Counted from the first letter of the stretch, positions 1 to 8,547 are shown. The stretch is 64,000 bases of DNA from Betaproteobacteria bacterium (GCA_016195915.1 JACPYS010000026.1:62001-126000), one strand, 5' to 3'. Translations and numbers: made by a program. Notes: generated by a model not told the origin, from the letters alone.

Positions 1-122
1 TCCTGGCGAGCGAATAATTCCACGATGTGAACCTGAATCATCAACGGGATCGCCGTCCCCTTGAGGAGATCGGCGGCCATGTCGCGCGCAGCGGGCTGGT
101 TCACGCCCTCCGCTCGTGGCAT
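1..122 (-). CDS. partial unidentified protein, last visible gene of the CoA-transferase/lyase operon
   Basis: Only the first 40 codons are in the window; the gene runs off the left edge. The ATG at 122 is preceded by a GGAGG about nine bases upstream, which is good support for the start. The visible N-terminus begins MPRAEGVNQPAARDMAADLL and is followed by a hydrophobic stretch rich in I, P, L, M and V. It begins 21 bases after the stop of the CitE-like lyase gene on the same strand, so it is probably the next gene of that operon. I do not recognise the family from 40 residues. A hydratase would fit the pathway context, but nothing seen proves it. Confidence 0.55.
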   Translation of the reverse strand, partial: MPRAEGVNQPAARDMAADLLKGTAIPLMIQVHIVELFARQ

Positions 123-143
123 GGGCAAAATCCTCCAGACCAA

Positions 144-1046
144 TTACGCCGCCCGCTTTGCCGCTTCCCGCTGCTCGATCGCCGCGCTGCGCGCGAGCAG
201 CCGCTCGGCGCGAAGCACCACCGGCACGTCGATCATCTTGCCGTCGATGGCGAACGACGCGCGCCCGAGCGCTTCCGCCTTTGCGTTCTCTTCCACCACG
301 CGCTTCGCGTATGCCACTTCATCCGCCGGGGGCGTGTAGCACTCGTTGACGATCGGCACTTGCCCGGGGTGGATGCAGCTCGCGCCCATGAATCCGTACT
401 GCCGCGAGCGCTTGACCATGGCACGGAACGCGGGCCAGTCGCCGTAGCCCGCCACGCTGGCGATATAGCCCAGCGGCATGATGCCCGCCGAGCGCGCGGC
501 GAAGATCATCTGCTGCTTGGGCAGCAACAGCGTTTCCTCGGCCGGCTCCATGCCTGCCTCGAGCGCGAAATCCTCACCGCCGATGTTCATCGCGGCAGTG
601 CGCTCCACCGCAGCGGCGATCTCCGGCATGCGGAAGTACGCCGCCGGCGTCTCGATCATGGCGATGAAGCGCGTGTGCCCATGCGGCAGGCCGCGCGTCG
701 ATTCGAGTCCGGACACGAGTTCGTCCAGCAGCCGCAGGTGCTCCGCGCCCTCGACCTTGGTCACCGCGATGCCGTTCACGTCCGGGCCGACGCATGCTTC
801 GATGTCCCGCACCGCCAGTGCGAGCGGCCGGTTGATCCTGACGACCACGTCCGCGCCCCCGCGCCGCACGCGCGCCGCAGCCGCCGCGACCAGCGTGCGC
901 GCGCGGTCCTTCTCCGACGCGGGCACGCTGTCCTCCAGATCGAGCTGGATGCAGTCGGCGCCGCGCGTGTGGGCCTTGTCGACGTATTTGTCGACGTTCA
1001 CCGGCACGTACAGCAACGACCGCCAAACGGGCAGTCCGGGCTTCAT
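144..1046 (-). CDS. CoA ester lyase, HpcH/HpaI aldolase (CitE-like) family
   Basis: Predicted cytosolic lyase that cleaves or forms beta-hydroxyacyl-CoA esters of the malyl-, citramalyl- or 3-hydroxy-3-methylglutaryl-CoA type. Family motifs seen are RSLLYVPVNVDKYVDKA near the N-terminus, the QLDLEDSVP metal/CoA segment, the VRINRP arginine motif, the MIETPAAY strand and the GASCIHPGQVPIVNE loop close to the C-terminus. The start is the ATG at 1046, giving 300 aa. This ATG overlaps the CoA-transferase stop by four bases (ATGA), which implies coupled translation; a longer start upstream would add an Arg-rich tail and is rejected. With a class III CoA-transferase directly upstream, the pair resembles activation and cleavage of a branched or dicarboxylic acid such as itaconate or mesaconate. 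The substrate is inferred. Confidence 0.85.
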   Translation of the reverse strand: MKPGLPVWRSLLYVPVNVDKYVDKAHTRGADCIQLDLEDSVPASEKDRARTLVAAAAARVRRGGADVVVRINRPLALAVRDIEACVGPDVNGIAVTKVEGAEHLRLLDELVSGLESTRGLPHGHTRFIAMIETPAAYFRMPEIAAAVERTAAMNIGGEDFALEAGMEPAEETLLLPKQQMIFAARSAGIMPLGYIASVAGYGDWPAFRAMVKRSRQYGFMGASCIHPGQVPIVNECYTPPADEVAYAKRVVEENAKAEALGRASFAIDGKMIDVPVVLRAERLLARSAAIEQREAAKRAA

Positions 1047-2299
1047 TCGTCTTCTCCTTTGGTTGCCGCCACGCCTTCGCAAACGATTCCCGCCTCGAGG
1101 AGCGCCGCATACCGCGCGGCGCCGATGCCGATGCCGCCGAGCAGCTCGCGGTTGTGCTCACCGAGCCGCGGCGCGCGCGTGCGCACCGATCCCGGCGTGC
1201 CTTCCAGGCGCGGCACGACATGATGCATCGGAAACGCGCCCATGTCGGGGTCCGGATAGTCGGCGACAAGCTCGCGTGCGAGCACATGCGGGTCCTCCAC
1301 GATTTGCGCGATGTCGTAGATCGGGCCGATGGTCACCTCGGCGGCCTCGAAGTAAGCGACGTTCTCCGCCTGCGTGCGCCCGGCGACGAAGGCGCCGATG
1401 ATCGCGTCGAGTTCCGCGGCGTGCTTCACGCGCTCGGCGTTGGTGCGATACCCCGGGTGCTCGACCAGGTCGGCGCGGCCGATCGAGCGGAACACGCGCT
1501 CGGTCATGTTCTGCGTGGAGGCGGACAGGCCCACGTACTTGCCGTCCCTGCAGCGGTAGGCGTTCCTGGGCGCCACATTCGTGGAGCGGCTGCCGCTGCG
1601 CGGTTTCACTGTCCCGGTCAGGCGATAGTTCGCCGCCTGCGGGCCGAGCACCGCGAACAGCGGGTCGAGCAGCGGCAGGTCGATCACCTGGCCGCGGCCG
1701 CCGTTCGTCTCCACCTCGCGCAGCGCGATCATCGCCCCCGACGCGCCGTACAGCCCCGCGATGGTGTCGGCGAGGTACATCGGCGGCAGCACCGGCTCGC
1801 GGTCGGCGAACCCGTTCATCGAGGCGAACCCGGACATGCCCTCGATGAGCGTGCCGAAGCCGGGTCGCCTGCGATACGGGCCCTCCTGCCCCCAACCGGA
1901 AATGCGCACGATGACGAGCTTCGGGTTGCACTCGAGCAGCACCTCGGGCGCGAGGCCCATCTGCTCCAGCGTACCGGGCCTGAAGCTCTCGACGAACATC
2001 GCCGCCGAGGGCACAAGCTCGAGCAGGATCTTCGTCGCCTCCGGCTTGCGCAGTTCGAGCCCGAGACTTTTCTTGTTGCGCGCGTAGAGTTTCCAGTTGG
2101 TCGCCACGCCGGCCGTGTTCCAGGCGCGCAGGGTATCGCCCCCGGGCGGCTCGACCTTGATCACCTCGGCACCGAAGTCGCCCAGCACCTGCGTGAGCGT
2201 GTTGCCCGCGACGAGGCGCGACAGGTCGAGCACGCGCACGCCCGCCAGCACGCCGCATGCGTCGGGCGTGTAATCGCGGCGCTTCGGTGCCAGTGGCAT
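1043..2299 (-). CDS. class III (CaiB/BaiF) CoA-transferase
   Basis: Predicted cytosolic CoA-transferase of 418 aa, a normal length for the family. It moves CoA from a donor acyl-CoA to a free organic acid. The N-terminal motif VRVLDLSRLVAGN, the DFGAEVIKVEPPGGD segment, the YARNKKSLGL segment and the GWGQEGPY loop are typical. The catalytic aspartate is Asp178 in PPMYLADTIAG, the position that forms the aspartyl-CoA intermediate in formyl-CoA transferase. The gene starts three bases after the Bug protein stop and overlaps the lyase start by four bases, so all three form one tight operon. The acid is unknown; dicarboxylates are favoured because of the CitE-like partner. Confidence 0.88.
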   Translation of the reverse strand: MPLAPKRRDYTPDACGVLAGVRVLDLSRLVAGNTLTQVLGDFGAEVIKVEPPGGDTLRAWNTAGVATNWKLYARNKKSLGLELRKPEATKILLELVPSAAMFVESFRPGTLEQMGLAPEVLLECNPKLVIVRISGWGQEGPYRRRPGFGTLIEGMSGFASMNGFADREPVLPPMYLADTIAGLYGASGAMIALREVETNGGRGQVIDLPLLDPLFAVLGPQAANYRLTGTVKPRSGSRSTNVAPRNAYRCRDGKYVGLSASTQNMTERVFRSIGRADLVEHPGYRTNAERVKHAAELDAIIGAFVAGRTQAENVAYFEAAEVTIGPIYDIAQIVEDPHVLARELVADYPDPDMGAFPMHHVVPRLEGTPGSVRTRAPRLGEHNRELLGGIGIGAARYAALLEAGIVCEGVAATKGEDE

Positions 2300-2302
2300 T
2301 CG

Positions 2303-3283
2303 CTAGTCCGCGCGGATGCCCGCGTCCCTGGCAACTTGCTGCCAGCGCTGGATGTCCGCGCGCAGGAATGCCGCGAACGCGTCCGCCGTCATCGGGGCGG
2401 GCTCGGCGCCCTCGTTCAACAGGAAGTCCCTCATCTCCCTGGCGGCGATCGCCTTGTTGATCTCCGCGTTGATGGCGCCCACCACGGCGTGTGGCGTCGC
2501 GCCAGGCGCGAGCACCCCCCACCAGATCTCCGCGCTGTAACCCGGCACGCCCGAGTGCGCGATGGCGGGCAGCCCCGGCGCCGCCGGCGAGGCTGCGAGG
2601 CTGGTGACGCCGAGTGCACGCACCTTGCCGGAGCGCACGGCCGACAGGATCGAAGGCACACTCGCGATCAGCACCTCGACGTGCCCGCCGATCAGGTCGC
2701 CGACGGCCGCATTCATGCCCTTGTAGGGCACGTGCGTCAGCTGCACCCCCGCCGCGGACTTGAACAGCTCTGTCGCGAACTGGTTGATGCTGCCCGGCCC
2801 CGACGACGCGTAATTGAGCGTGCCCGGCTTCGCCTTCGCAAACGCGATCAGCTCGGCTACCGATTTCGCCGTGACGCCGTTCGCCACCCCGAGTACGAAC
2901 GGCCCCTTGCCGATCATCGCCACCGGCGCAAAATCGCGCACCGAGTCGAACGGCTGGTTCTTCTGCACCGCCGCGTTGGTGGCGAAGGACGACGACACGA
3001 TGAGAATGGTGTGCCCGTCGGGCGCCGCTTTCGCAACGTATGCCGCGCCGACCGTGCTGCTCGCCCCCTGCTTGTTCTCCACCACCACCGGCTGCCCCCA
3101 GGCCTCGGCGAGGCGCCTGCCGAGCGCGCGCGCAAAGATGTCGTTCGAGCCGCCCGGCGGGTTGGGTACGATGAACTGCACCGGCTTACCCGGGAACCTG
3201 ACCTGCGCCAGCGCGGTGCATGGCGCCGCGGCGAACAGCAACGCAGAAACGGCAACGAGAACGATACGCGTGCAGCGGTTCAT
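2303..3283 (-). CDS. Bug/TctC-family periplasmic substrate-binding protein
   Basis: Secreted solute-binding protein of the tripartite tricarboxylate transporter (Bug) family, 326 aa. The first 27 residues form a Sec signal peptide with a cleavable ALA-Q end. The mature part opens with the family signature FPGKPVQFIVPNPPGGSND and has the VVVENKQGAS segment, PDGHTILI, LTHVPYKGMNAA and APGATPHAV motifs that line the carboxylate pocket in known Bug structures. An AGGAG lies upstream of the ATG. It is the first gene of the CoA-transferase/lyase operon, so it probably captures the acid those enzymes use. No TctA/TctB permease gene is present in the window. Confidence 0.9.
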   Translation of the reverse strand: MNRCTRIVLVAVSALLFAAAPCTALAQVRFPGKPVQFIVPNPPGGSNDIFARALGRRLAEAWGQPVVVENKQGASSTVGAAYVAKAAPDGHTILIVSSSFATNAAVQKNQPFDSVRDFAPVAMIGKGPFVLGVANGVTAKSVAELIAFAKAKPGTLNYASSGPGSINQFATELFKSAAGVQLTHVPYKGMNAAVGDLIGGHVEVLIASVPSILSAVRSGKVRALGVTSLAASPAAPGLPAIAHSGVPGYSAEIWWGVLAPGATPHAVVGAINAEINKAIAAREMRDFLLNEGAEPAPMTADAFAAFLRADIQRWQQVARDAGIRAD

Positions 3284-3506
3284 CCCGGAACACTCCTGTA
3301 GCGGCGATTATCGGCGATCAGCGGCGTTTTCCCCAAACGCTCTGCGCTCGCGCCGGCCTGCCGCGTGCGCGGCGATGACCTGTACTGGGCCGAAGGTCGC
3401 GTGAGTCCGCGCCTTCAAAAACAGACGTTGGGCTGGAGTTTTCAGCAGGTGGCGAGTGCCAAGGTTGACAACCGGCCGGAAGCGGTCGGCCACGCTTGAT
3501 ATTCCA

Positions 3507-3529
3507 GGTGAATCGCCGCACGATTCACC
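3507..3529. repeat. perfect 9-bp inverted repeat upstream of the DUF418 gene
   Basis: GGTGAATCG (3507-3515) and its exact reverse complement CGATTCACC (3521-3529) are separated by five bases. The repeat lies 37 bases before the start codon of the membrane protein gene and just after a TTGATA (3496-3501) that could be a -35 box, so an operator is more likely than a terminator. A T-run at 3541-3546 begins 11 bases past the stem, too far for a normal intrinsic terminator. The rest of 3284-3565 shows no gene, only the upstream region of the Bug operon. Confidence 0.55.
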
Positions 3530-3565
3530 GATGATCAGGCTTTTTTCACAGTACGTTTAGAGCCC

Positions 3566-4759
3566 ATGAAGACAACCTCGCCATCCGGCGTCCCGCCAGA
3601 AGCGCGCCTGGCGTCGATCGACATCCTCAGAGGCGTGGCGCTGTTTGGGGTGATGGCCGTAAACCTCGTAACCGAGTTTCGCGTCTCGATTTTCCAGCAA
3701 TTTCTGCCCGTCGAACCCCCGCTTCTGATGTCCGACCGCATCGTCGAGGCCTTCGTGTCGTTCGCTTTGGAATCCAAGGCGTTCGCTCTTTTTTCGATGC
3801 TATTTGGTGTCGGACTCGCCATCCAGTTCGACCGCTTGTCTGGCAGCGGGCGGGCGCTCTACTGGCTCGCGCGCAGGCTCGCCGTGCTTTTACTGCTTGG
3901 ACTGGTGCATCTGCTTCTCCTATGGAACGGCGACATTCTTGTGCAGTACGCTCTCGCAGGCTTTCTCGTACTTGCGTTTCTGTGTGCGCCCACATGGGTA
4001 CTTGCCGTCGGATTCGCGAGCCTGTTGGCACTCTACGTCGCGATGCCGCTGCTGCATTTGCCGATCCCCTGGCTCGACACAGCCGCGTTGCAGCAACACG
4101 TGAGCGAAGCGAACCGCGTATACGCAACCGGCGGCGTTGGCGAAATTTGGCGTTTCAGCCTTCGCGAACTGCCCTTGTTCGCGCCGTTGCACATCTACAT
4201 TTTTCCGCGGACCGTCGCACTGTTTCTGTTCGGCGCATTCGTGTGGCGAAGCGGATTTCTGCGGCATCTCGGCCGATACAAGCTCGAGCTTGCGGTCGTA
4301 GCTTGTACAGGCATCGCTGTTGGCGCCGCATTCACCACAGGAGGAGGCGCCGGAGCGCGCCTTGCGACCGTTATCTTTGCGCTGGGCTATGGTGCCGCAG
4401 TGATGGTGCTCGTCCAGCTTCCCGTGACGAATCGCGCGCTCAGTTTTTTCGCACCGCTCGGACGAATGGCCTTCACCAACTATGTCATGCAGTCGCTTGT
4501 ATTCGGCTTTGTCTTTTTCGGGTACGGCCTCGGCCAATTTGGCCGACTTGGGGCTGCGCACACGCTTGCGCTCGGCGTTGCCGTCTACGCGATGCAAATG
4601 CTGCTCAGCACATGGTGGCTCGGCCGTTTTCGTTTCGGCCCGATTGAATGGCTGTGGCGAACACTGATGTACGGAGAGGTGCAGCCAATGGTGGCGCGAC
4701 CGCGTGTTGGCTCCACTGCACCGGGTGAGCGATGCGACAGAACAGGAACTTCTGAATGA
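3566..4759 (+). CDS. DUF418 (YeiB-like) inner-membrane protein
   Basis: Polytopic membrane protein of 397 aa with about ten hydrophobic segments. Recognisable family motifs are RLASIDILRGVALFGVMAVN at the N-terminus, ALFSMLFGVGLAIQFDR, the NGDILVQYALAGF loop, GRMAFTNYVMQS, and RFRFGPIEWLWRTLMYG near the C-terminus, which marks the DUF418 domain. The biochemical role of the family is not established; related acyltransferase-3-like membrane proteins modify envelope components. It stands alone between a minus-strand operon and a convergent one. The Shine-Dalgarno sequence is weak. The last 20 residues after the DUF418 domain are polar and not conserved in any pattern I recognise. Confidence 0.85.
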   Translation: MKTTSPSGVPPEARLASIDILRGVALFGVMAVNLVTEFRVSIFQQFLPVEPPLLMSDRIVEAFVSFALESKAFALFSMLFGVGLAIQFDRLSGSGRALYWLARRLAVLLLLGLVHLLLLWNGDILVQYALAGFLVLAFLCAPTWVLAVGFASLLALYVAMPLLHLPIPWLDTAALQQHVSEANRVYATGGVGEIWRFSLRELPLFAPLHIYIFPRTVALFLFGAFVWRSGFLRHLGRYKLELAVVACTGIAVGAAFTTGGGAGARLATVIFALGYGAAVMVLVQLPVTNRALSFFAPLGRMAFTNYVMQSLVFGFVFFGYGLGQFGRLGAAHTLALGVAVYAMQMLLSTWWLGRFRFGPIEWLWRTLMYGEVQPMVARPRVGSTAPGERCDRTGTSE

Positions 4760-4795
4760 GACACGACCCGAGGATGGGTTGCAGGAAGAGTGGTT

Positions 4796-5758
4796 TCAGC
4801 CCAGCGAATCGAAGAATTCGACCATCTTCCGTCGCATCGCGGCGTCGGGAAGCCGTCCGCGGCCGGCGTTAAGGTTGTCGAGCATGTATTCGGGTTTGTC
4901 GGTGCCGGGGATGACTGCGGTCACCGCATCCTGCGCAAGGATGTACTTGAGGAAGAACTGCGCCCAGCTCGTCGCGTCGAATTCAGCCGCCCACGCCGGC
5001 AGTTGCCGGCCGCGCACCGCGCTGAAGAGCTTGCCGCGGCCGAATGGCAAATTGACGAGGACGGCGGTGCCGGTCTGCGCCGCGCCCGCGAGCAGCCGCT
5101 GCTCCACGCTGCGCTCGGCCATCGAATAATTGATCTGAACGAAGTCGACCTTCTCGCGCTGCATGGTCTCGATCATCCGCTCGTTGGTGTTTGCCACGGA
5201 GTGCGTGATCCCGACGTAGCGAAAAACGCCCTGGTCCTTCCATTCGCGCAGCAGTGCGATCTGTGCCGCGGTGTCGCTTGCGCCGGTGCCCACGTTGTGC
5301 AGCTGGATCAGGTCCACCTTGTCGGTGCGCAACCGGCGCAGCGACTGCTGCATTTCCGCGATCGTGGCGTCGCGTCCGGCTGGGCGCACCTTGGTCGCGA
5401 GAAACACCTTGTCGCGCGTTTTGGTATCGGCGAGCAGATCGCCCACCACCGCTTCCGCCGTGCCGTACGACGGAGCAGTGTCGATCAGCTTCGCGCCGCC
5501 TTCGAGCATCGTCTGGATGACGGCGCGCCGTTCGGCGCGCTTCGCCGCATCGCCGCCGATGTCGAACACGATCGCCGTGCCGACGCCGATCACCGGCAGC
5601 CGCTCGCCGGTGCGTGGAATCGGGCGCGAGAGTACAGGCGTTGCAGCGGCGAAGGCGGGTGAGACTTCAAAGGCTTGAACGGCGCCGAGCGCGGCGCTCA
5701 TCGCGAGCATTTCGCGGCGCGAAAATGATCTGTGATCGGAAAGCAGGGGATGGGTCAT
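4796..5758 (-). CDS. Tat-signal aldo/keto reductase
   Basis: NAD(P)H-dependent oxidoreductase of the aldo/keto reductase barrel family, 320 aa, probably exported folded. The N-terminus holds a twin-arginine signal (SFSRREMLAM followed by a hydrophobic stretch ending PAFA). The catalytic tetrad is complete: Asp93 and Tyr98 in LIDTAPSYG, Lys123 in LATKV and His154 in IQLHN. The start is the ATG at 5758, with AGGAG six bases upstream; a longer in-frame start would add 60 Arg/Ser/Cys-rich residues ahead of the Tat motif. It starts one base after the transporter stop and is the last gene of a three-gene operon. The substrate is unknown. Confidence 0.87.
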   Translation of the reverse strand: MTHPLLSDHRSFSRREMLAMSAALGAVQAFEVSPAFAAATPVLSRPIPRTGERLPVIGVGTAIVFDIGGDAAKRAERRAVIQTMLEGGAKLIDTAPSYGTAEAVVGDLLADTKTRDKVFLATKVRPAGRDATIAEMQQSLRRLRTDKVDLIQLHNVGTGASDTAAQIALLREWKDQGVFRYVGITHSVANTNERMIETMQREKVDFVQINYSMAERSVEQRLLAGAAQTGTAVLVNLPFGRGKLFSAVRGRQLPAWAAEFDATSWAQFFLKYILAQDAVTAVIPGTDKPEYMLDNLNAGRGRLPDAAMRRKMVEFFDSLG

Positions 5759-5759
5759 G

Positions 5760-7088
5760 TCATGCTCCTGTTGGAGATTGCGAAGGCGACTGGTCGTGTG
5801 CGCGGCGTTGCTGGGCTCGCCCGAGCGAAAGTGCCAGCACGAGCCAGCCGAGCGCGAGTGGCACGGTCGCGAGCGAGATCGCGGCGAGTTCCATGCCTGC
5901 GCTGCGCAGCGCCGCGAACATCCAGCCGGTGGCCGCATCGGCGCCGCGAAAAACGACGATGTCGATCACGTTCTTCGCCTTGTACTTTTCCTCCCGCTCG
6001 AGCACGGTGAACAGGATTTCACGCGCCGGATTCGACACGGCGAAGTTCGCGGTGCGCTGGATCGCCTGGAATGCGATCACGACGAACAGCGCCGGGGTGA
6101 GGGCGAGCGCAAGGAAGCCGAGCGCGAACACCAGCGGCAGGAACGCGGCTGCACGCCCGACGCCGAAGCGGGTAATCAGCCGCCCGGTGGCAAAGAACTG
6201 GACGGCGATCGTCAGAACACCGATCGTGAGATCGATGGTGGCGAATATGCGCGTGCGTACCGCCGGGTCATCCGACGCAGCGGCGACGATGCTGGCCTGC
6301 TGGAAGTAGAGAAACGTGCCCGCGAGCGAGAGCATGAACACCCACAATGCGATGCCCGCGAGATAAGGCGAGCGCAATAGCATCGCGATTCCGGCGAACC
6401 AGCCCCCGCCCAGCACTGCAGCGGGCGACGCGGTCACCTCGCCAGCGGGCTGTTCGATGTTCCCGGTCTTCAGCATCGGCGCCGCCGCTTCCAGCCTATG
6501 CGCGCAGAGTACCGCGGCCTCCAGAAGCAGCGCGGCAAGGACGAGCAGATTGACCGGACCGAGCGGCCCTGCGAGCAGCACGGTTAGCGCCGGGCCGAGC
6601 AACGCGCCGGCCGAACCGCCCGCTGCGATGAATCCGAATAAACGCTTACCCTGCTCGCTTGCGTACAGGTCGGCCATGAACGACCAGAACACGGAAACCG
6701 CAAACAGATTGAACACGCTGATCCAGACGAAGAAGATCCGCGCGACGTGCAGCCTGCCGATGTCGAGCGCCAGCAGCAGCCAGAAGAGCGCGATGTTGGC
6801 GACGAAGAAATGGTAGACGAGCGGAACGAAACGCCGGCGCGGCAGGCGGGCTACCAGCGCGCCGAACACGGGCACGGCGGCGAGCATCACGAGGAAGGTG
6901 GCGGTGAAAAGCCACTGCAGATTGCGCACGCCTCCCGCGATTCCCATTTCATCGCGCAAAGGCCGCAGCACGTAGTACCCGGCGAGCAGGCAGAAAAAAT
7001 ACGCGAAGGACCAGGCGAGCGCCTGCAGCTCCGCAGGGCGCACCGCAACCACCCGCTCGAGCCATCGGCGCAGGACCGATGCGATCAT
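5760..7088 (-). CDS. NTP/NDP exchange transporter-like (MFS-type) membrane protein
   Basis: Polytopic inner-membrane protein of 442 aa with 11-12 hydrophobic segments. The N-terminal pattern AELQALAWSFAYFFCLLAGYYVLRPLRDEMG is seen as YYVLRPLRDE, a hallmark of the ADP/ATP translocase-related branch of the major facilitator superfamily. ISVFNLFAVSVFWSFMADLY and GKRLFGFIAAGGSAGALLGP motifs follow, and the C-terminal half contains NPAREILFTVLEREEKYKAKN. In free-living proteobacteria the substrate of this branch is not known, so nucleotide transport should not be assumed. It sits between two Tat-signal oxidoreductase genes in one operon, 21 bases after the upstream gene. Confidence 0.8.
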   Translation of the reverse strand: MIASVLRRWLERVVAVRPAELQALAWSFAYFFCLLAGYYVLRPLRDEMGIAGGVRNLQWLFTATFLVMLAAVPVFGALVARLPRRRFVPLVYHFFVANIALFWLLLALDIGRLHVARIFFVWISVFNLFAVSVFWSFMADLYASEQGKRLFGFIAAGGSAGALLGPALTVLLAGPLGPVNLLVLAALLLEAAVLCAHRLEAAAPMLKTGNIEQPAGEVTASPAAVLGGGWFAGIAMLLRSPYLAGIALWVFMLSLAGTFLYFQQASIVAAASDDPAVRTRIFATIDLTIGVLTIAVQFFATGRLITRFGVGRAAAFLPLVFALGFLALALTPALFVVIAFQAIQRTANFAVSNPAREILFTVLEREEKYKAKNVIDIVVFRGADAATGWMFAALRSAGMELAAISLATVPLALGWLVLALSLGRAQQRRAHDQSPSQSPTGA

Positions 7089-7109
7089 CGCGGCGCCCGC
7101 CAGTTCGGG

Positions 7110-7847
7110 CTAAGGATTGATGCCGAGGCTTTTGCGCAATTCGGCTGCGGTCAGCCCTTTGCCGAACACTGCGGTGCCGGCGTCGAACTCTTTCGCCCGC
7201 GAGAGCGGCCCGACCATGACCGGCTCGAAGCCCGCATCCTGAACTAGGCGTACCGCGACCTGGAGCGCGGCTGCATCGTCGGCCGCCAGGGGGATGGCAA
7301 CGCGCTCGCCGGCGCGGTGGGCCTCGCTTTGCAGGCGTGTGTAGCCGACGGAGTTGAACGCGCGCACGATGCGCGCGCCCGGCAGGAACTGCGGCGAGGC
7401 GACACCGGTTCCCTTTTCTCTTGCCTCGAGGGCCATATCGCCGTCGCGCCCCGGGATCGGGTTGCAGCTGTCGAGCACCGTCTTGCCTTTGAGCGAATCG
7501 CCGAGATCGCGCCCCAGCTGCGGCAGTGCCGCGTAGGGCACCGCCATGAACAGCACTTCCCCGAACGCGCCAGCCTCCTTGGGAGTGCCGGCGCGGGCAC
7601 CGGCACCGAGGCGCGCAGCCAGTGCCTTGTCGTGTTCGAGGTCGAGCGACGAGAACATCACCTCGTGCCCCGCCTTCACCCAAAGACCGCCGACTGTCCC
7701 GCCGACGCGTCCGGATCCAATCACGCCGATCTTCAGCTTTTCACCTGCCGCACGCGCCGCGAGCGGCAGGCCGCCGAGGGCGATACTCGCCGCGGCGGCC
7801 TGGAGAAATTCGCGGCGGCCCTGCTTGATCCGGTCGTTCGTATCCAT
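7110..7847 (-). CDS. Tat-signal NADP oxidoreductase, coenzyme F420-dependent reductase-like fold
   Basis: Predicted NADP-binding oxidoreductase, 245 aa. The N-terminus has a twin-arginine motif (QGRREFLQAAAAS) and a hydrophobic core ending AARA, so export by Tat is likely. The Rossmann glycine motif is GVIGSGRVGGTVG right after the signal, followed by FMAVPYAALPQLG, LDSCNPIPGRDG and RAFNSVGY, the layout of NADPH-dependent F420 reductase and related predicted dinucleotide-binding proteins. An AGGAG seven bases upstream supports the ATG at 7847. It is the first gene of the operon with the NTP/NDP-like transporter and the Tat aldo/keto reductase. Use of F420 itself is not implied. Confidence 0.82.
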   Translation of the reverse strand: MDTNDRIKQGRREFLQAAAASIALGGLPLAARAAGEKLKIGVIGSGRVGGTVGGLWVKAGHEVMFSSLDLEHDKALAARLGAGARAGTPKEAGAFGEVLFMAVPYAALPQLGRDLGDSLKGKTVLDSCNPIPGRDGDMALEAREKGTGVASPQFLPGARIVRAFNSVGYTRLQSEAHRAGERVAIPLAADDAAALQVAVRLVQDAGFEPVMVGPLSRAKEFDAGTAVFGKGLTAAELRKSLGINP

Positions 7848-7910
7848 CGCCTGTCTCCTGAAATGTGCTGCGGCGGTCGTGAATGCGCAGGTTACCGCAG
7901 GGCAAGTATT

Positions 7911-8510
7911 ATGGGAACCGGGTCAATCTCGATCCGGACGTCTCCGACACTCCGCTCATCCATGCGCATCGGTCTCAAGGTTCTGGTTACGCCCGTGCTG
8001 ATGACGGTCGCCGCCCTTCTCATGTTCATCGAGGAGGTGCTGTGGGAGGCAATGAAGCGGATCATGGCCGCCATCGGGCGGCTGCCGCTGATTCACGGTC
8101 TCGAGGCCCGCGTCGCCGGATTGCCGCCCTACGGCGCTGCTGCCGTTTTTCTTCTGCCGGGTGCTTTGCTCCTGCCGGTGAAAATTGCCGCGCTGTGGCT
8201 GATGGCGCAGGGCCACGTCGTTCTCGGTATCGAGCTCATCGTCTCCGCCAAGCTCGTCGGCACCGCGCTGGTGGCGCGGATATTCATTCTCACGCGGCCC
8301 AGCCTGACGACGCTCGCCTGGTTCGCCGCGATGTACGAGTGGATCATGCGGTGGCGCGGGGTTTTATACGGGTGGGTGAAGGCGAGCGCGGCGTGGCGAC
8401 GCATCGAAGCAACGCGCGCGGCGTGGCGCGCCTGGTATGCGAAGTGGAAGCCCGGGCGCTTCGGGCGGCGCTTTCGCGCGATTCGCAGGCTGCAGCGGCG
8501 CGCGGCGTAG
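7911..8510 (+). CDS. hypothetical membrane protein with basic C-terminal tail
   Basis: Protein of 199 aa if started at 7911, where an AGGG lies eight bases upstream; an alternative ATG at 7962 would give 182 aa with no visible ribosome site. It has an N-terminal hydrophobic segment (VLVTPVLMTVAALLMF), two central ones (AAAVFLLPGALLLPVKIAALWLM and IELIVSAKLVGTALVARIFI) and a strongly basic tail rich in Arg and Trp (positions about 140-199). I do not recognise a family with confidence. It is divergent from the Tat oxidoreductase operon, with about 60 bases between them, and convergent with the coiled-coil gene. No enzymatic motif is seen. Confidence 0.65.
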   Translation: MGTGSISIRTSPTLRSSMRIGLKVLVTPVLMTVAALLMFIEEVLWEAMKRIMAAIGRLPLIHGLEARVAGLPPYGAAAVFLLPGALLLPVKIAALWLMAQGHVVLGIELIVSAKLVGTALVARIFILTRPSLTTLAWFAAMYEWIMRWRGVLYGWVKASAAWRRIEATRAAWRAWYAKWKPGRFGRRFRAIRRLQRRAA

Positions 8511-8547
8511 GTTCCCCGGTTCCCATTCGTAGCGACGGACCGAAAGC

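Noticed and set aside
1154-3301. Plus-strand open frame of 715 codons opposite the CoA-transferase and Bug genes
   Set aside because: Composition is rich in Arg, His and Ala with no domain, and it lies fully antisense to two genes with clear family motifs. High GC content makes such shadow frames common.
3507-3546. Intrinsic terminator at the palindrome plus T-run
   Set aside because: The T-run starts 11 bases past the stem and there is no gene immediately upstream on the plus strand to terminate.
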